A model generated the notes under the pieces. That model was not told the DNA's origin, ran no database searches, and saw only the letters and a program-made list of their open reading frames with translations. Shown here in pieces: positions 1 to 7,714 of a DNA stretch of 64,000 bases. The translations under genes were made by a program, and so were the position numbers. Every line of letters starts with the position of its first letter. The first letter of the stretch is position 1. Source of the DNA: Kluyvera sp047971185 (GTDB lineage Bacteria; Pseudomonadota; Gammaproteobacteria; Enterobacterales; Enterobacteriaceae). The stretch is from assembly GCF_047971185.1 (NCBI RefSeq), contig NZ_JBKDZH010000033.1:1-64000 (forward strand), in the 5' to 3' direction.

Positions 1-599
1 ACGTCAGAACGTTTACGGATAAAGGAAGCCGCAACGAAGTCAACGCCCTGTTCGCAACCGAAGATCAGGTCCTGTTTGTCTTTCTCAGCCAGCGCCGGCA
101 GAGCGATAGAAACGCCCGGCAGGTTAACGCCTTTGTTTTCGCCCAGGTCGCCGTTGTTCAGCACTTTACAGATAACTTTGTTACCTTCGATCGCGGTCAC
201 TTCCATGCCGATCAGGCCATCGTCAACCAGTACGGTGTTGCCAACGGACAGATCTTTAGTGAAACCTTCGTAGGTCACAGCAACGATTTCGCTGTTGCCG
301 ACAACGGATTTGTCGGTGGTGAAGGTGAAGGTCTGGCCCGCTTTCAGGGAAACGTCGTTACCGCCTTCCAGTTTGATAGTACGGATTTCCGGACCTTTGG
401 TATCCAGCAGGATAGCCGCTTTCTTACCGGTTTTGCTCATCACGTTGCGCAGGTTCTGGATGCGCTGACCGTGTTCAGCATAGTCGCCGTGGGAGAAGTT
501 CAGACGCATAACGTTCATGCCCGCGTCGAGCATTTTGCCTAACATCTCTTCGGATTCGGTTTTCGGCCCGATGGTGCAAACAATTTTGGTCTTTTTCAT
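1..599 (-). CDS. pykF: pyruvate kinase I, N-terminal part (runs off the window)
   Basis: Catalyses phosphoenolpyruvate + ADP to pyruvate + ATP, the last step of glycolysis, in the cytoplasm. Only about the first 199 residues are here; the C-terminal allosteric part lies beyond position 1. The start reads MKKTKIVCTIGPKTESEEML, followed by the phosphate-site region (MRLNFSHG) and LLDTKGPEIRT, all standard for type I pyruvate kinase. The ATG is at 597-599. The next gene upstream is fumD, as in E. coli, which supports pykF over the paralogue pykA. A Cra-like palindrome sits at 819-830. Identification is secure; truncation is only the window edge. Confidence 0.97.
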   Translation of the reverse strand, partial: MKKTKIVCTIGPKTESEEMLGKMLDAGMNVMRLNFSHGDYAEHGQRIQNLRNVMSKTGKKAAILLDTKGPEIRTIKLEGGNDVSLKAGQTFTFTTDKSVVGNSEIVAVTYEGFTKDLSVGNTVLVDDGLIGMEVTAIEGNKVICKVLNNGDLGENKGVNLPGVSIALPALAEKDKQDLIFGCEQGVDFVAASFIRKRSD

Positions 600-1065
600 G
601 ACAGTCTTAGTCTTTAAGTTGAGATTGAGAAGGATTGGGATTTTGAATTCTCGCTCCATGCGCGCACGGCCACGGAGTCAAACTTGTGTTACGAAAGTTG
701 CTATGCCACGCCATAAGGATAGGTGACATAAAAAAAGCGTGCAGAGGAAAGTGTGCTAGAGGTTCAGCATAGTCAAAAAGGCGATGTTTTAATCGTTTAT
801 TGATGTAGTCCAATGAGCTGAAACCATTCAAGAAAGAAACGTGGCGGATTATACGATGTTATGGCGAAAAAAGAAAATAAAAACGCTGTTTCAAAATCAA
901 AACCGGTTAATTAACAAAACAAAAACGATTTTTGCGTGAAAATGTAACAGCGACGATGCGCAACGCGCTTTCTCCGGCGTCGCTACGGTGGGGCGTTAAT
1001 TTGCTTTCTCGGCGAAACGAAACAATAATGATTTGATTCTTAATGGAAAATAGCGAGCGTAAATG
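600..1065. promoter_or_regulatory. pykF / fumD divergent intergenic region
   Basis: This gene-free stretch separates divergently read pykF and fumD. It is AT-rich from about 840 to 930, consistent with promoters. The only recognisable motif is the Cra-like palindrome listed separately. No small gene or RNA could be supported. Confidence 0.5.
819..830 (-). promoter_or_regulatory. candidate Cra (FruR) operator of pykF
   Basis: On the pykF strand the site reads TGAATGGTTTCA, an imperfect palindrome close to the Cra consensus TGAAWCGNTTCA. It lies about 220 bases upstream of the pykF start. Cra represses pykF in E. coli, so a site here is expected; the match was made by eye. Confidence 0.5.
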
Positions 1066-1281
1066 ATGGGAAATCAAACGAAAGACGACGTATTATACCA
1101 GGAAATGTGTCGCGTTGTGGGCAAGGTGGTGCTGGAGATGCGCGATTTAGGCCAGGAGCCGAAGCACATTGTCATTGCCGGCGTGCTGCGTACCGCGCTG
1201 GCGAATAATAAAGTCCAGCGCACTGAGCTGACCCGGGAAGCGATGCAGAAAGTGGTCACGGCGCTTTCAGGGCAGCCGTAA
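1066..1281 (+). CDS. fumD: fumarase D family small protein
   Basis: A 71-residue cytoplasmic protein nearly identical in its core to E. coli FumD (YdhZ), reported to have fumarase activity. The central stretch CRVVGKVVLEMRDLGQEPKH is the family hallmark. Two ATG codons are adjacent (1063 and 1066); 1066 matches the E. coli start (MGN...) and sits 7 bases from the AGCGAG-like ribosome site. It neighbours pykF as in E. coli. It converges with the TetR gene, whose stop is 9 bases away. Strong family match; the physiological role of FumD is less certain. Confidence 0.93.
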   Translation: MGNQTKDDVLYQEMCRVVGKVVLEMRDLGQEPKHIVIAGVLRTALANNKVQRTELTREAMQKVVTALSGQP

Positions 1282-1289
1282 CCTGCCGA

Positions 1290-1928
1290 TCAGGCGATAA
1301 CGAAGCGCAGAATCGATTTCACCGCCAGCTCGCTGTGATGGCGAATCAGCGCTTCATCATCAATATCTGGAAGCGGACCTTCAAGATAGAGGCTATTGAA
1401 GCTATAGAAGTTCGACACCTGATAGAAGCTGAAGCTGCTGATCAGCCGATGTACGTCGCGGGCCTCAAGGGCGGGCTGGAAAATCCCCTGTTCCTGCCCG
1501 CGGTGTAAAATGTGCTCCAGCAGGGAGAGGGCGCTTTTGTTCAGGCGCTTCAGATCGCCCGATGCCAGCAGCCATTTTCCGCGCTGCATATTCTCCATAC
1601 AGATAATCCGCATAAAGTCCGCATGTTCAACGTGATAGCGAACGCTCCACTTCACCAATTGTACTAGCGCCTCGACCGGCGGCAGGTTTTCCAGCCCCAG
1701 CTGCTGCTCGGTTTCGCGGATCCGCGAATAGACATATTGCAGAACCGCCTGGTAGAGCAGCTCCTTGGTTTTGAAATAGTAAACCACCATCCGTTTAGTG
1801 GTCTGCGCCTCGCTGGCAATTTGCTCCATGCGGGCGCCGGCCAGCCCATGTTCAGCAAACACCGCAATGGCGGCGGTAAAAATCCGTGTTTTTAGCGACT
1901 GTGCTTCATCTTGAGCAATGGCTGACAT
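1290..1928 (-). CDS. TetR-family regulator of the adjacent shikimate-catabolism operon
   Basis: A 212-residue TetR-type repressor. The N-terminal helix-turn-helix spans about residues 12-58: TRIFTAAIAVFAEHGLAGAR, then a recognition helix ending in KRMVVYYFKTKELL, typical of the family. The C-terminal two thirds would form the ligand-binding and dimer domain. It is divergent from the dehydroshikimate dehydratase gene with about 130 bases between the starts, the classic layout of a local repressor. By inference it senses shikimate, dehydroshikimate or protocatechuate and represses the operon at 2061-6172. The ligand is not visible from sequence. Confidence 0.85.
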   Translation of the reverse strand: MSAIAQDEAQSLKTRIFTAAIAVFAEHGLAGARMEQIASEAQTTKRMVVYYFKTKELLYQAVLQYVYSRIRETEQQLGLENLPPVEALVQLVKWSVRYHVEHADFMRIICMENMQRGKWLLASGDLKRLNKSALSLLEHILHRGQEQGIFQPALEARDVHRLISSFSFYQVSNFYSFNSLYLEGPLPDIDDEALIRHHSELAVKSILRFVIA

Positions 1929-2060
1929 AACAACTCCTGTTCATTTTTACCGGGCACAAAAAATACACACAATGATCACAATTTAGCAACCAATTCTGGC
2001 GTAGCTGAACCAAATGATTCATATTCGATGCAACTGTTACAGCATGAGCCAGGTGAAACT

Positions 2061-3911
2061 ATGTTGCGTTCTATTGCTACCGTATCCATTTCCGGAACCC
2101 TGCCTGAAAAACTGAGCGCAATTGCGGCGGCGGGTTATCAGGGCGTTGAAATATTCGAAAATGATTTGCTCTATTATACCGGTACGCCAGCGGATGTCCG
2201 TAACATGGCCGACGATCTGGGGCTGAAAATCACGCTGTTTCAGCCGTTTCGCGATTTTGAAGGTGGCACGCGCGCCCAGTTTGCCGCCAACATGGCGCGG
2301 GCAAAGCGCAAGTTTGCGCTGATGCATGAACTGGGCTGCGACACGATGCTGCTGTGCAGCAACGTGCAGGCCGACTGTTCCGCCGATTTTGATCTGCAGG
2401 TGGCCGACCTGCGGGCGCTGGCGACGCTCGCGGAGCAGGAAAACATTCGTATTGGTTATGAAGCGCTGGCGTGGGGCACCCACGTGAACCGCTGGTATCA
2501 GGCGTGGGAGCGGGTAAAAGCGGTCGACAGCCCGGCGCTGGGGATTGTGCTCGACAGCTTCCATATTCTGGCGCTGGGCGACGATCTTAGCCGCCTGCAC
2601 GAAGTGCCGATGGACAAAGTAACCTTCCTGCAGCTTGCCGACGCGCCGCTGATGAAAATGGACGTGCTTGAGTGGAGCCGCCATTTCCGCTGCTTCCCAG
2701 GTCAGGGTGAGCTGCCGCTGGTGGAATTTACCCGCGAGCTGACCCGCTTAGGCTACCGCGGGCCGTGGTCGCTGGAGATCTTTAACGACGGCTTCCGCGC
2801 GTCGCCAAACGGCGCGACGGCAAAAGATGGCTACCGCTCGCTGCTGTGGCTGGAGGAGCAAACCCGCCGCGCGCTGGGAGAAAGCGACGCCGAGCTGTTT
2901 CAGACCGCCGATCTCCCGACCTTTAAAGACATCGAATTTATAGAATTTGCTGCCAGCCCCGCCGAGGCGAAAAAGCTCAGCGCCATGCTCGGCGGGATGG
3001 GCTTCCAGCTGGCGGGGATGCACCGTTCCAAACAGGTGGCGCTGTGGAGCAACGGCGGCGCGCGGGTGATTATTAACTATCAGCCGCACAGCTGGGCGGA
3101 TCACTTCTATCAACGTCACGGCGTGTCGCTGTGCGCTATGGCGCTGCGGGTCAGCGCCAGCGCGCCAATCGTCGCCCGCGCCAGAGACTACGGCTACGCC
3201 ACCTGGCAGGGCGAGGTGGGGCCGAACGAGAGCACTATCCCGGCGGTGTGCGCCCCGGACGGTAGCCTGGTCTATCTGGTGGAGGACCCGCAGGACATCT
3301 ATTCGCAGGATTTCAACCTCACCGAGGCGGCGACGCAGGGGCAGCTGCTGGGCATCGATCATCTGGCGCTGGGGATGGAGGCGGACAGCCGCGATAACTG
3401 GGTGATGTTCTTCCGCGCGGTGCTGGGCTTCACGCTGGAACACGAGCAGACCATGCCGGATCCCTATGGCCTGGTGCGCAGCCTGGCGGTACAAAGCCCG
3501 CAGGGTAACGTGCGTCTGGCGCTGAATATTTCCCAGAGCCGCGCGACGCAGATTGCCCGCTCGGTCGCCTGTTATCAGGGGGCGGGGCTCCAGCATGCGG
3601 CGTTTGCCAGCCGCGATCTTACCGGTTTGCTGGAGAGCCAGCCGCTGGCGGCCTCGCTGTCGCTGCCGGTACCGGCGAACTATTACGACGATTTGCAGGC
3701 GCGCTTCGGCGACGCGGCGCAGGCGGATATCCTACAGCGCCAGCAGATCCTCTACGATCGCGACGGGGCGGGCGGCGAATTTCTCCATCGCTACACCTGG
3801 CCGTTCAGCGAAGGACGCTTCTTCTTTGAATTAACCGAAAGACGCCACGGCTACGCGCAATACGGCGCGGTGAACGCCGCCGTGCGGCTGGCGGCGATGC
3901 AGTACCGTTAG
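2061..3911 (+). CDS. quiC: 3-dehydroshikimate dehydratase (QuiC type, two-domain)
   Basis: Converts 3-dehydroshikimate to protocatechuate, linking quinate/shikimate use to the beta-ketoadipate pathway. The 616-residue protein has an N-terminal sugar-phosphate-isomerase-like TIM barrel (about 1-270) and a C-terminal 4-hydroxyphenylpyruvate-dioxygenase-like vicinal oxygen chelate region (about 285-616). The four metal ligands of the family appear at E134, D165, Q191 and E239, the numbering known for Pseudomonas QuiC1. An in-frame ATG at 2028 exists, but homologues begin at the MLRSIATVS motif, and AGGTGA precedes the ATG at 2061. First gene of an operon with the MFS and dehydrogenase genes; divergent from a TetR gene. 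Confidence 0.9.
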   Translation: MLRSIATVSISGTLPEKLSAIAAAGYQGVEIFENDLLYYTGTPADVRNMADDLGLKITLFQPFRDFEGGTRAQFAANMARAKRKFALMHELGCDTMLLCSNVQADCSADFDLQVADLRALATLAEQENIRIGYEALAWGTHVNRWYQAWERVKAVDSPALGIVLDSFHILALGDDLSRLHEVPMDKVTFLQLADAPLMKMDVLEWSRHFRCFPGQGELPLVEFTRELTRLGYRGPWSLEIFNDGFRASPNGATAKDGYRSLLWLEEQTRRALGESDAELFQTADLPTFKDIEFIEFAASPAEAKKLSAMLGGMGFQLAGMHRSKQVALWSNGGARVIINYQPHSWADHFYQRHGVSLCAMALRVSASAPIVARARDYGYATWQGEVGPNESTIPAVCAPDGSLVYLVEDPQDIYSQDFNLTEAATQGQLLGIDHLALGMEADSRDNWVMFFRAVLGFTLEHEQTMPDPYGLVRSLAVQSPQGNVRLALNISQSRATQIARSVACYQGAGLQHAAFASRDLTGLLESQPLAASLSLPVPANYYDDLQARFGDAAQADILQRQQILYDRDGAGGEFLHRYTWPFSEGRFFFELTERRHGYAQYGAVNAAVRLAAMQYR

Positions 3912-3996
3912 CGGAGGGGATGTACCACCCGGTACGCTAGCAGACAGACCATAACAATAAACTTTCATCTGCACTCGACAACGACAGGTAAACACT

Positions 3997-5346
3997 ATGA
4001 ACTCACTCGGCCAAAATCGCGTGGCTACCGCTGAGGCGGTTAACGCGGTACCCCGCTCCCGGCGGCGCATCGGTATTCTGGCGCTGCTGGCGGTAGGCAC
4101 CATGATTAACTATCTCGACCGCACCGTGCTGGGCATCGCCGCGCCGCAGCTGACCCAGGAGCTGGGCATCAGCGCCGCGGTGATGGGGATTGTTTTCTCC
4201 GCCTTCGCCTGGACCTATGCGCTGGCGCAGATTCCGGGCGGCATGTTCCTCGACCGTTTTGGTAATAAGGTGACCTATTTTCTGGCGCTCAGCCTGTGGT
4301 CGCTGTTTACGCTGTTCCACGGTTTCGCCGTCGGTCTGAAAACGCTGCTGCTGTGCCGTTTTGGCCTCGGCGTCAGCGAAGCGCCGTGCTTCCCGGTTAA
4401 TAGCCGGGTGGTGAGCGCATGGTTCCCGCAGCACGAGCGGGCCAAGGCGACCGCGGTCTACACCGTCGGTGAATATCTCGGGCTGGCCTGCTTCGCGCCG
4501 CTGCTGTTCTGGATTATGGACGGTTTTGGCTGGCGTACGCTGTTTATCACCGTTGGCGTGGTCGGGCTGCTGTTTGCGCTGGTGTGGTGGCGTCACTATC
4601 GCGAACCGCATGAAGACCGCCGTCTGAGTCAGCAGGAGCGCGAATACATCACCGCCGGCGGCGGCATGACCACCGGTGCAGAGCAGCGTAAAGCCTTCAG
4701 CTGGCCGCTGGTGCGCCAGCTGTTGCGCAAACGGCAGATTATCGGCGCCAGCATCGGCCAGTTTGCTGGCAACACCGTACTGGTGTTCTTCCTCACCTGG
4801 TTCCCGACCTATCTGGCGACCGAGCGTCATATGCCGTGGCTGAAGGTAGGTTTCTTCGCCATTCTGCCGTTCCTCGCGGCGGCGGGCGGCGTGATGTTTG
4901 GCGGCTGGGTTTCCGACAAACTGCTGAAGGCCACCGGCAGCGCTAACCTCGGGCGTAAACTGCCGATTATCGCCGGGCTGCTGATGGCGAGCTGCATTAT
5001 CAGCGCCAACTGGCTGACCAGCGACACGGCGGTGATCCTGGTGATGTCCTTTGCCTTCTTCGGACAAGGAATGGTCGGCCTCGGCTGGACCTTAATCTCT
5101 GATATGGCGCCAAAAGGGCTGGGCGGCCTCACCGGCGGCCTGTTTAACTTCTGCGCCAACCTGGCGGGCATTCTCACGCCGCTGGTGATTGGCTTTATCG
5201 TGGCGGCCTTTGGCAGCTTCTTCTACGCGATGATCTACATCGGCGGCGCGGCGCTGCTCGGCGTGGTGGCGTACGTGTTTATTCTCGGCGATGTGAAACG
5301 CATTGAACTGGATCTGCCTGAGCAGGAGGGCACAAATGCAAATTAG
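3997..5346 (+). CDS. MFS transporter, anion:cation symporter type, probable shikimate/quinate uptake
   Basis: A 449-residue inner-membrane carrier with about 12 hydrophobic segments. The motif MINYLDRTVLGIAAPQL near residues 30-50 and the PGGMFLDRFG loop are typical of the ACS family, which includes hexuronate, glucarate and phthalate carriers. It lies 85 bases after quiC, and its 3' end overlaps the dehydrogenase gene by 11 bases, so the three are co-transcribed and translationally coupled. From context the substrate is probably shikimate, quinate or dehydroshikimate. This is not the ShiA sequence, and the substrate is inferred only. Confidence 0.82.
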   Translation: MNSLGQNRVATAEAVNAVPRSRRRIGILALLAVGTMINYLDRTVLGIAAPQLTQELGISAAVMGIVFSAFAWTYALAQIPGGMFLDRFGNKVTYFLALSLWSLFTLFHGFAVGLKTLLLCRFGLGVSEAPCFPVNSRVVSAWFPQHERAKATAVYTVGEYLGLACFAPLLFWIMDGFGWRTLFITVGVVGLLFALVWWRHYREPHEDRRLSQQEREYITAGGGMTTGAEQRKAFSWPLVRQLLRKRQIIGASIGQFAGNTVLVFFLTWFPTYLATERHMPWLKVGFFAILPFLAAAGGVMFGGWVSDKLLKATGSANLGRKLPIIAGLLMASCIISANWLTSDTAVILVMSFAFFGQGMVGLGWTLISDMAPKGLGGLTGGLFNFCANLAGILTPLVIGFIVAAFGSFFYAMIYIGGAALLGVVAYVFILGDVKRIELDLPEQEGTNAN

Positions 5347-6172
5347 TGGGCATACGCGGTTAATTGCTCATCTGGGTTATCCAACCGAAAGTTTTAAAGC
5401 GCCAATGATCTACAACCCCTGGTTTGCCGACCAGGGGGTGGATGTCAAAGTGGTGCCGATGGGCGTGAAGCCGGAAGACTACGCGGCGCTGATCCCCACG
5501 CTGTTCTCGCTGACCAACATCGCGGGTGCGCTGGTGACCATGCCGCATAAAGTTGCGACCTGCGCGTTAGTGGACCGTCTTAGCCCGACGGCGCAGATTG
5601 CCGGGGCCTGTAACGCGATGCGCCGGGAAGCCGACGGTTCGCTGACCGGCGATATGTTTGATGGCGACGGCTTTGTGCGCGGTATTCAGCGTAAGGGCTT
5701 TCGCACCATCGGCGCGCGGGCGCTGGTGGTGGGCAGCGGCGGCGTAGGGTCGGCGATTGCCGCCTCGCTGGCCGCTGCGGGCGTCAGCGCGCTGACGCTG
5801 GTGGACGCCCGCGAAAGCGCGGCACAGGCGCTGGCGGACCGTTTGCACACCCACTACCCGCGGCTGAATATCACGCTGATGGCCAACGATCCGGCGGGCC
5901 ACTCGCTGGTGGTCAACGCCACACCGCTCGGCATGGCACCCGGCGATCCGCTGCCGGTGGACATCGAACGTCTTGATGCCGGAACCTTTGTCGGCGAGGT
6001 GGTTATGAAGCAGGAATATACGCCGTTCCTGCAGGCCGCGATGGCTCGGGGTTTGCCGGTGCAGCGAGGCACCGACATGCTGTTTGAGATGATCCCGGCC
6101 TATCTGGATTTCTTCCATCTGCCGGTGGCAACGCCGGAGCAGCTCCAGGCGCTGGCGGAAATTCGTTACTAA
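5336..6172 (+). CDS. shikimate dehydrogenase-like protein (AroE/YdiB superfamily, catabolic)
   Basis: A 278-residue NAD(P)-dependent oxidoreductase expected to oxidise shikimate (or quinate) to the dehydro acid used by QuiC. The Rossmann loop VVGSGGVGSAIAASL lies mid-protein. ALVTMPHK carries the catalytic Lys, and GACNAMRR matches the AroE substrate region. The usual N-terminal Ser-x-Ser substrate motif (HSKSP in AroE) is replaced by TESFKAP, so this is an AroE-like side branch rather than the biosynthetic enzyme. The ATG at 5336 follows AGGAGG at 5323-5328 and overlaps the transporter stop. A farther upstream start would lie inside the transporter gene and is rejected. Confidence 0.87.
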   Translation: MQISGHTRLIAHLGYPTESFKAPMIYNPWFADQGVDVKVVPMGVKPEDYAALIPTLFSLTNIAGALVTMPHKVATCALVDRLSPTAQIAGACNAMRREADGSLTGDMFDGDGFVRGIQRKGFRTIGARALVVGSGGVGSAIAASLAAAGVSALTLVDARESAAQALADRLHTHYPRLNITLMANDPAGHSLVVNATPLGMAPGDPLPVDIERLDAGTFVGEVVMKQEYTPFLQAAMARGLPVQRGTDMLFEMIPAYLDFFHLPVATPEQLQALAEIRY

Positions 6173-6187
6173 AGCGCTGGTCAATAG

Positions 6188-6231
6188 CGTAATAGCCCGG
6201 ATAATATAACGGTTATGTTCGGGCTATTACG
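6188..6231. promoter_or_regulatory. 12-bp perfect inverted repeat with ModE-like half-sites before the ModA-like gene
   Basis: CGTAATAGCCCG (6188-6199) and its exact complement (6220-6231) flank a 20-base spacer. Inside, CGTAATAG (6188-6195), 8 bases, then ATATAACG (6204-6211) has the 8-8-8 layout of the E. coli modA ModE operator as remembered (CGTTATAT, 8 bases, ACATAACG). The element ends 9 bases before the ATG at 6241. A possible -10, TAATAT, is at 6202-6207. It may also act as a weak terminator for the upstream operon, but no T-run follows. Confidence 0.5.
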
Positions 6232-6240
6232 TACCCTCTT

Positions 6241-6981
6241 ATGCACTCTACCTTAACGCTTCTGGCGGCCGGCAGCCTTCGCCGCGCATTTATCCCCCTG
6301 ATGGCAACCTTCACCGCGCAAACCGGCATCGCGGTTGAGCCGGTTTTTGGCCCGGCAGGCTTGCTGCGGGAGCGCATTGAAAACGGTGCGCCGTGTTCGC
6401 TGTTCGCCTCGGCCAATCGTCAGCATCCGCAGGCGTTGTGTGAGGCGGGGCGCGCCAGCGGTCTCCATTTGTTTGCCCGTAACGCGCTGATGCTTACCGC
6501 CCGCAATACGCCCCAGACAAGGGGAAAAACGTGGCTGGAATTGTTGACGGACCCCACGCTGCGGTTAGGTACCTCCACGCCGCTGTGCGACCCGTCGGGC
6601 GACTACACCTGGCAGCTGTTTGAGCGTATTGAGTCCCGCCATCCGGGAGTGGGAAAGGCGCTGAAGCAGCGGGCGATGCCGCTGGTCGGCGGGCGCGATT
6701 CGCTCACGCTGCCGAACGGGGTGATTGCCAGCCAATGGTTGATTGAGCAAGGGCACGCCGATCTGTTTATTGGCTACGCGCATTACGCCACGGCGCTGAC
6801 GAATCAGGATGCGGTGCGCAGCGTCGCTATCCCTGCGCCGTGGAATATCCACTGTGAATACTACCTGACCTGCCTTGAGGAAAGCGACGCCGCGCGCCGG
6901 TTCTGCCAGTTTATTTTCGCTGAAGAGGGGCAGCGCTGCCTGCGCGACGCCGGGTTTATACCGGCGAGCGGCGAAGCGTAA
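6241..6981 (+). CDS. ModA-like molybdate-binding-type protein without signal peptide
   Basis: A 246-residue type II periplasmic-binding-protein fold of the ModA class. The start LTLLAAGSLRRAF corresponds to the first strand of mature ModA (where AAASL binds oxyanion). Later motifs such as GAPCSLFASANRQH and DLFIGYAHY follow the ModA pattern. It begins directly at the mature domain. The only upstream in-frame codons back to a stop at 6202-6204 contain no start, so no signal peptide is missing by mis-annotation. It should therefore be cytoplasmic. No clear ribosome site precedes the ATG. Its 3' end overlaps the convergent ABC ATPase gene by 26 bases. Its role may be oxyanion sensing, storage or delivery; this is inferred. 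Confidence 0.78.
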   Translation: MHSTLTLLAAGSLRRAFIPLMATFTAQTGIAVEPVFGPAGLLRERIENGAPCSLFASANRQHPQALCEAGRASGLHLFARNALMLTARNTPQTRGKTWLELLTDPTLRLGTSTPLCDPSGDYTWQLFERIESRHPGVGKALKQRAMPLVGGRDSLTLPNGVIASQWLIEQGHADLFIGYAHYATALTNQDAVRSVAIPAPWNIHCEYYLTCLEESDAARRFCQFIFAEEGQRCLRDAGFIPASGEA

Positions 6982-7714
6982 AGAGCGGCGCGATCACCGG
7001 AGCAGGATAATCGTCAAGCTGCAGCTTGCGCACCTGCACGCCGTAAGCGCGCTGGAGATTTTCTTCCTGCACCACCTCAGCGGTCGGCCCGGCCAGCCAC
7101 TGGCCGCCCGGCATCAGCAGCAGCGTATGGCTGGCGACCTGCAGGGCGTGGGTGGGATCGTGGGTGGTAAACAGCACCGTGCGCGACTGGGTATGCGACA
7201 GGTCGCTAATGAGCTGCAGGACCGTTTGCTGGTTGCCGAGGTCTAGCGCTGAACAGGGCTCATCCAGCAGGATGTTCTGGCTGGCGCTGACCAGCGCGCG
7301 GGCGATCATCACCAGCTGCTGCTGGCCACCGGATAGGTTGCTGAACAGCGAGTCGGCCAGCGTGCAAATATTCAGCTGTGTCAGCGCCTCCAGCACCTGG
7401 CGCTCATCCTCCTCCTGCGGCTGGGCGAAGAGGGCGATATGACGCGCGCGCCCCATCAGCACCACTTCTTTCACCCGCCAGGCGAAGGCCGTACGGAACG
7501 ACTGTGGCACAATGCCCACGCCGCCGGAGATCGCCACGGTGCCCGATAGCGCGGGCAGCACGCCGGTCAGGGTATCGAGCAAGGTACTTTTACCGCGGCC
7601 GTTGGCACCGAGGATGGCCCAGACTTCACCTGGCTGGCAGCGCAGATCTAGCGGAGTAAACAGCGGCGACTGATGGCCATATTCCAGCTGTGATAGCGTT
7701 AACGTCGGCGTCAT
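6956..7714 (-). CDS. ABC importer ATPase, FecE/BtuD class, probable molybdate/tungstate
   Basis: A 252-residue ATP-binding subunit. Walker A GANGRGKST (36-44), signature LSGGQ (127-131), Walker B ILLDEP (148-153) and H-loop His185 are all intact. The ATG at 7712-7714 overlaps the permease stop as ATGA. The longer reading frame upstream runs through permease sequence and is rejected. It is the last gene of a three-gene importer operon (binding protein, permease, ATPase). The class normally imports iron-siderophores, B12 or, in the MolABC branch, molybdate. The ModE-like operator upstream of the operon and the convergent ModA-like gene favour molybdate/tungstate. Confidence 0.88.
   Translation of the reverse strand: MTPTLTLSQLEYGHQSPLFTPLDLRCQPGEVWAILGANGRGKSTLLDTLTGVLPALSGTVAISGGVGIVPQSFRTAFAWRVKEVVLMGRARHIALFAQPQEEDERQVLEALTQLNICTLADSLFSNLSGGQQQLVMIARALVSASQNILLDEPCSALDLGNQQTVLQLISDLSHTQSRTVLFTTHDPTHALQVASHTLLLMPGGQWLAGPTAEVVQEENLQRAYGVQVRKLQLDDYPAPVIAPLFTLRRSPV

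Noticed and set aside
1929..2060. TetR operator in the TetR/quiC gap
   Set aside because: Only short imperfect repeats (TGAA...TTCA near 2006-2021) were seen; too weak to list as an operator.
4003..5067. A 354-residue minus-strand open frame across the MFS gene
   Set aside because: It is the antisense shadow of a GC-rich membrane-protein gene; composition is His/Arg/Gln-rich with no domain, and the plus-strand gene is clearly coding.
6188..6231. Simple intrinsic terminator of the shikimate operon
   Set aside because: The stem has a 20-base loop and no T-run on either strand; regulatory function is more likely.
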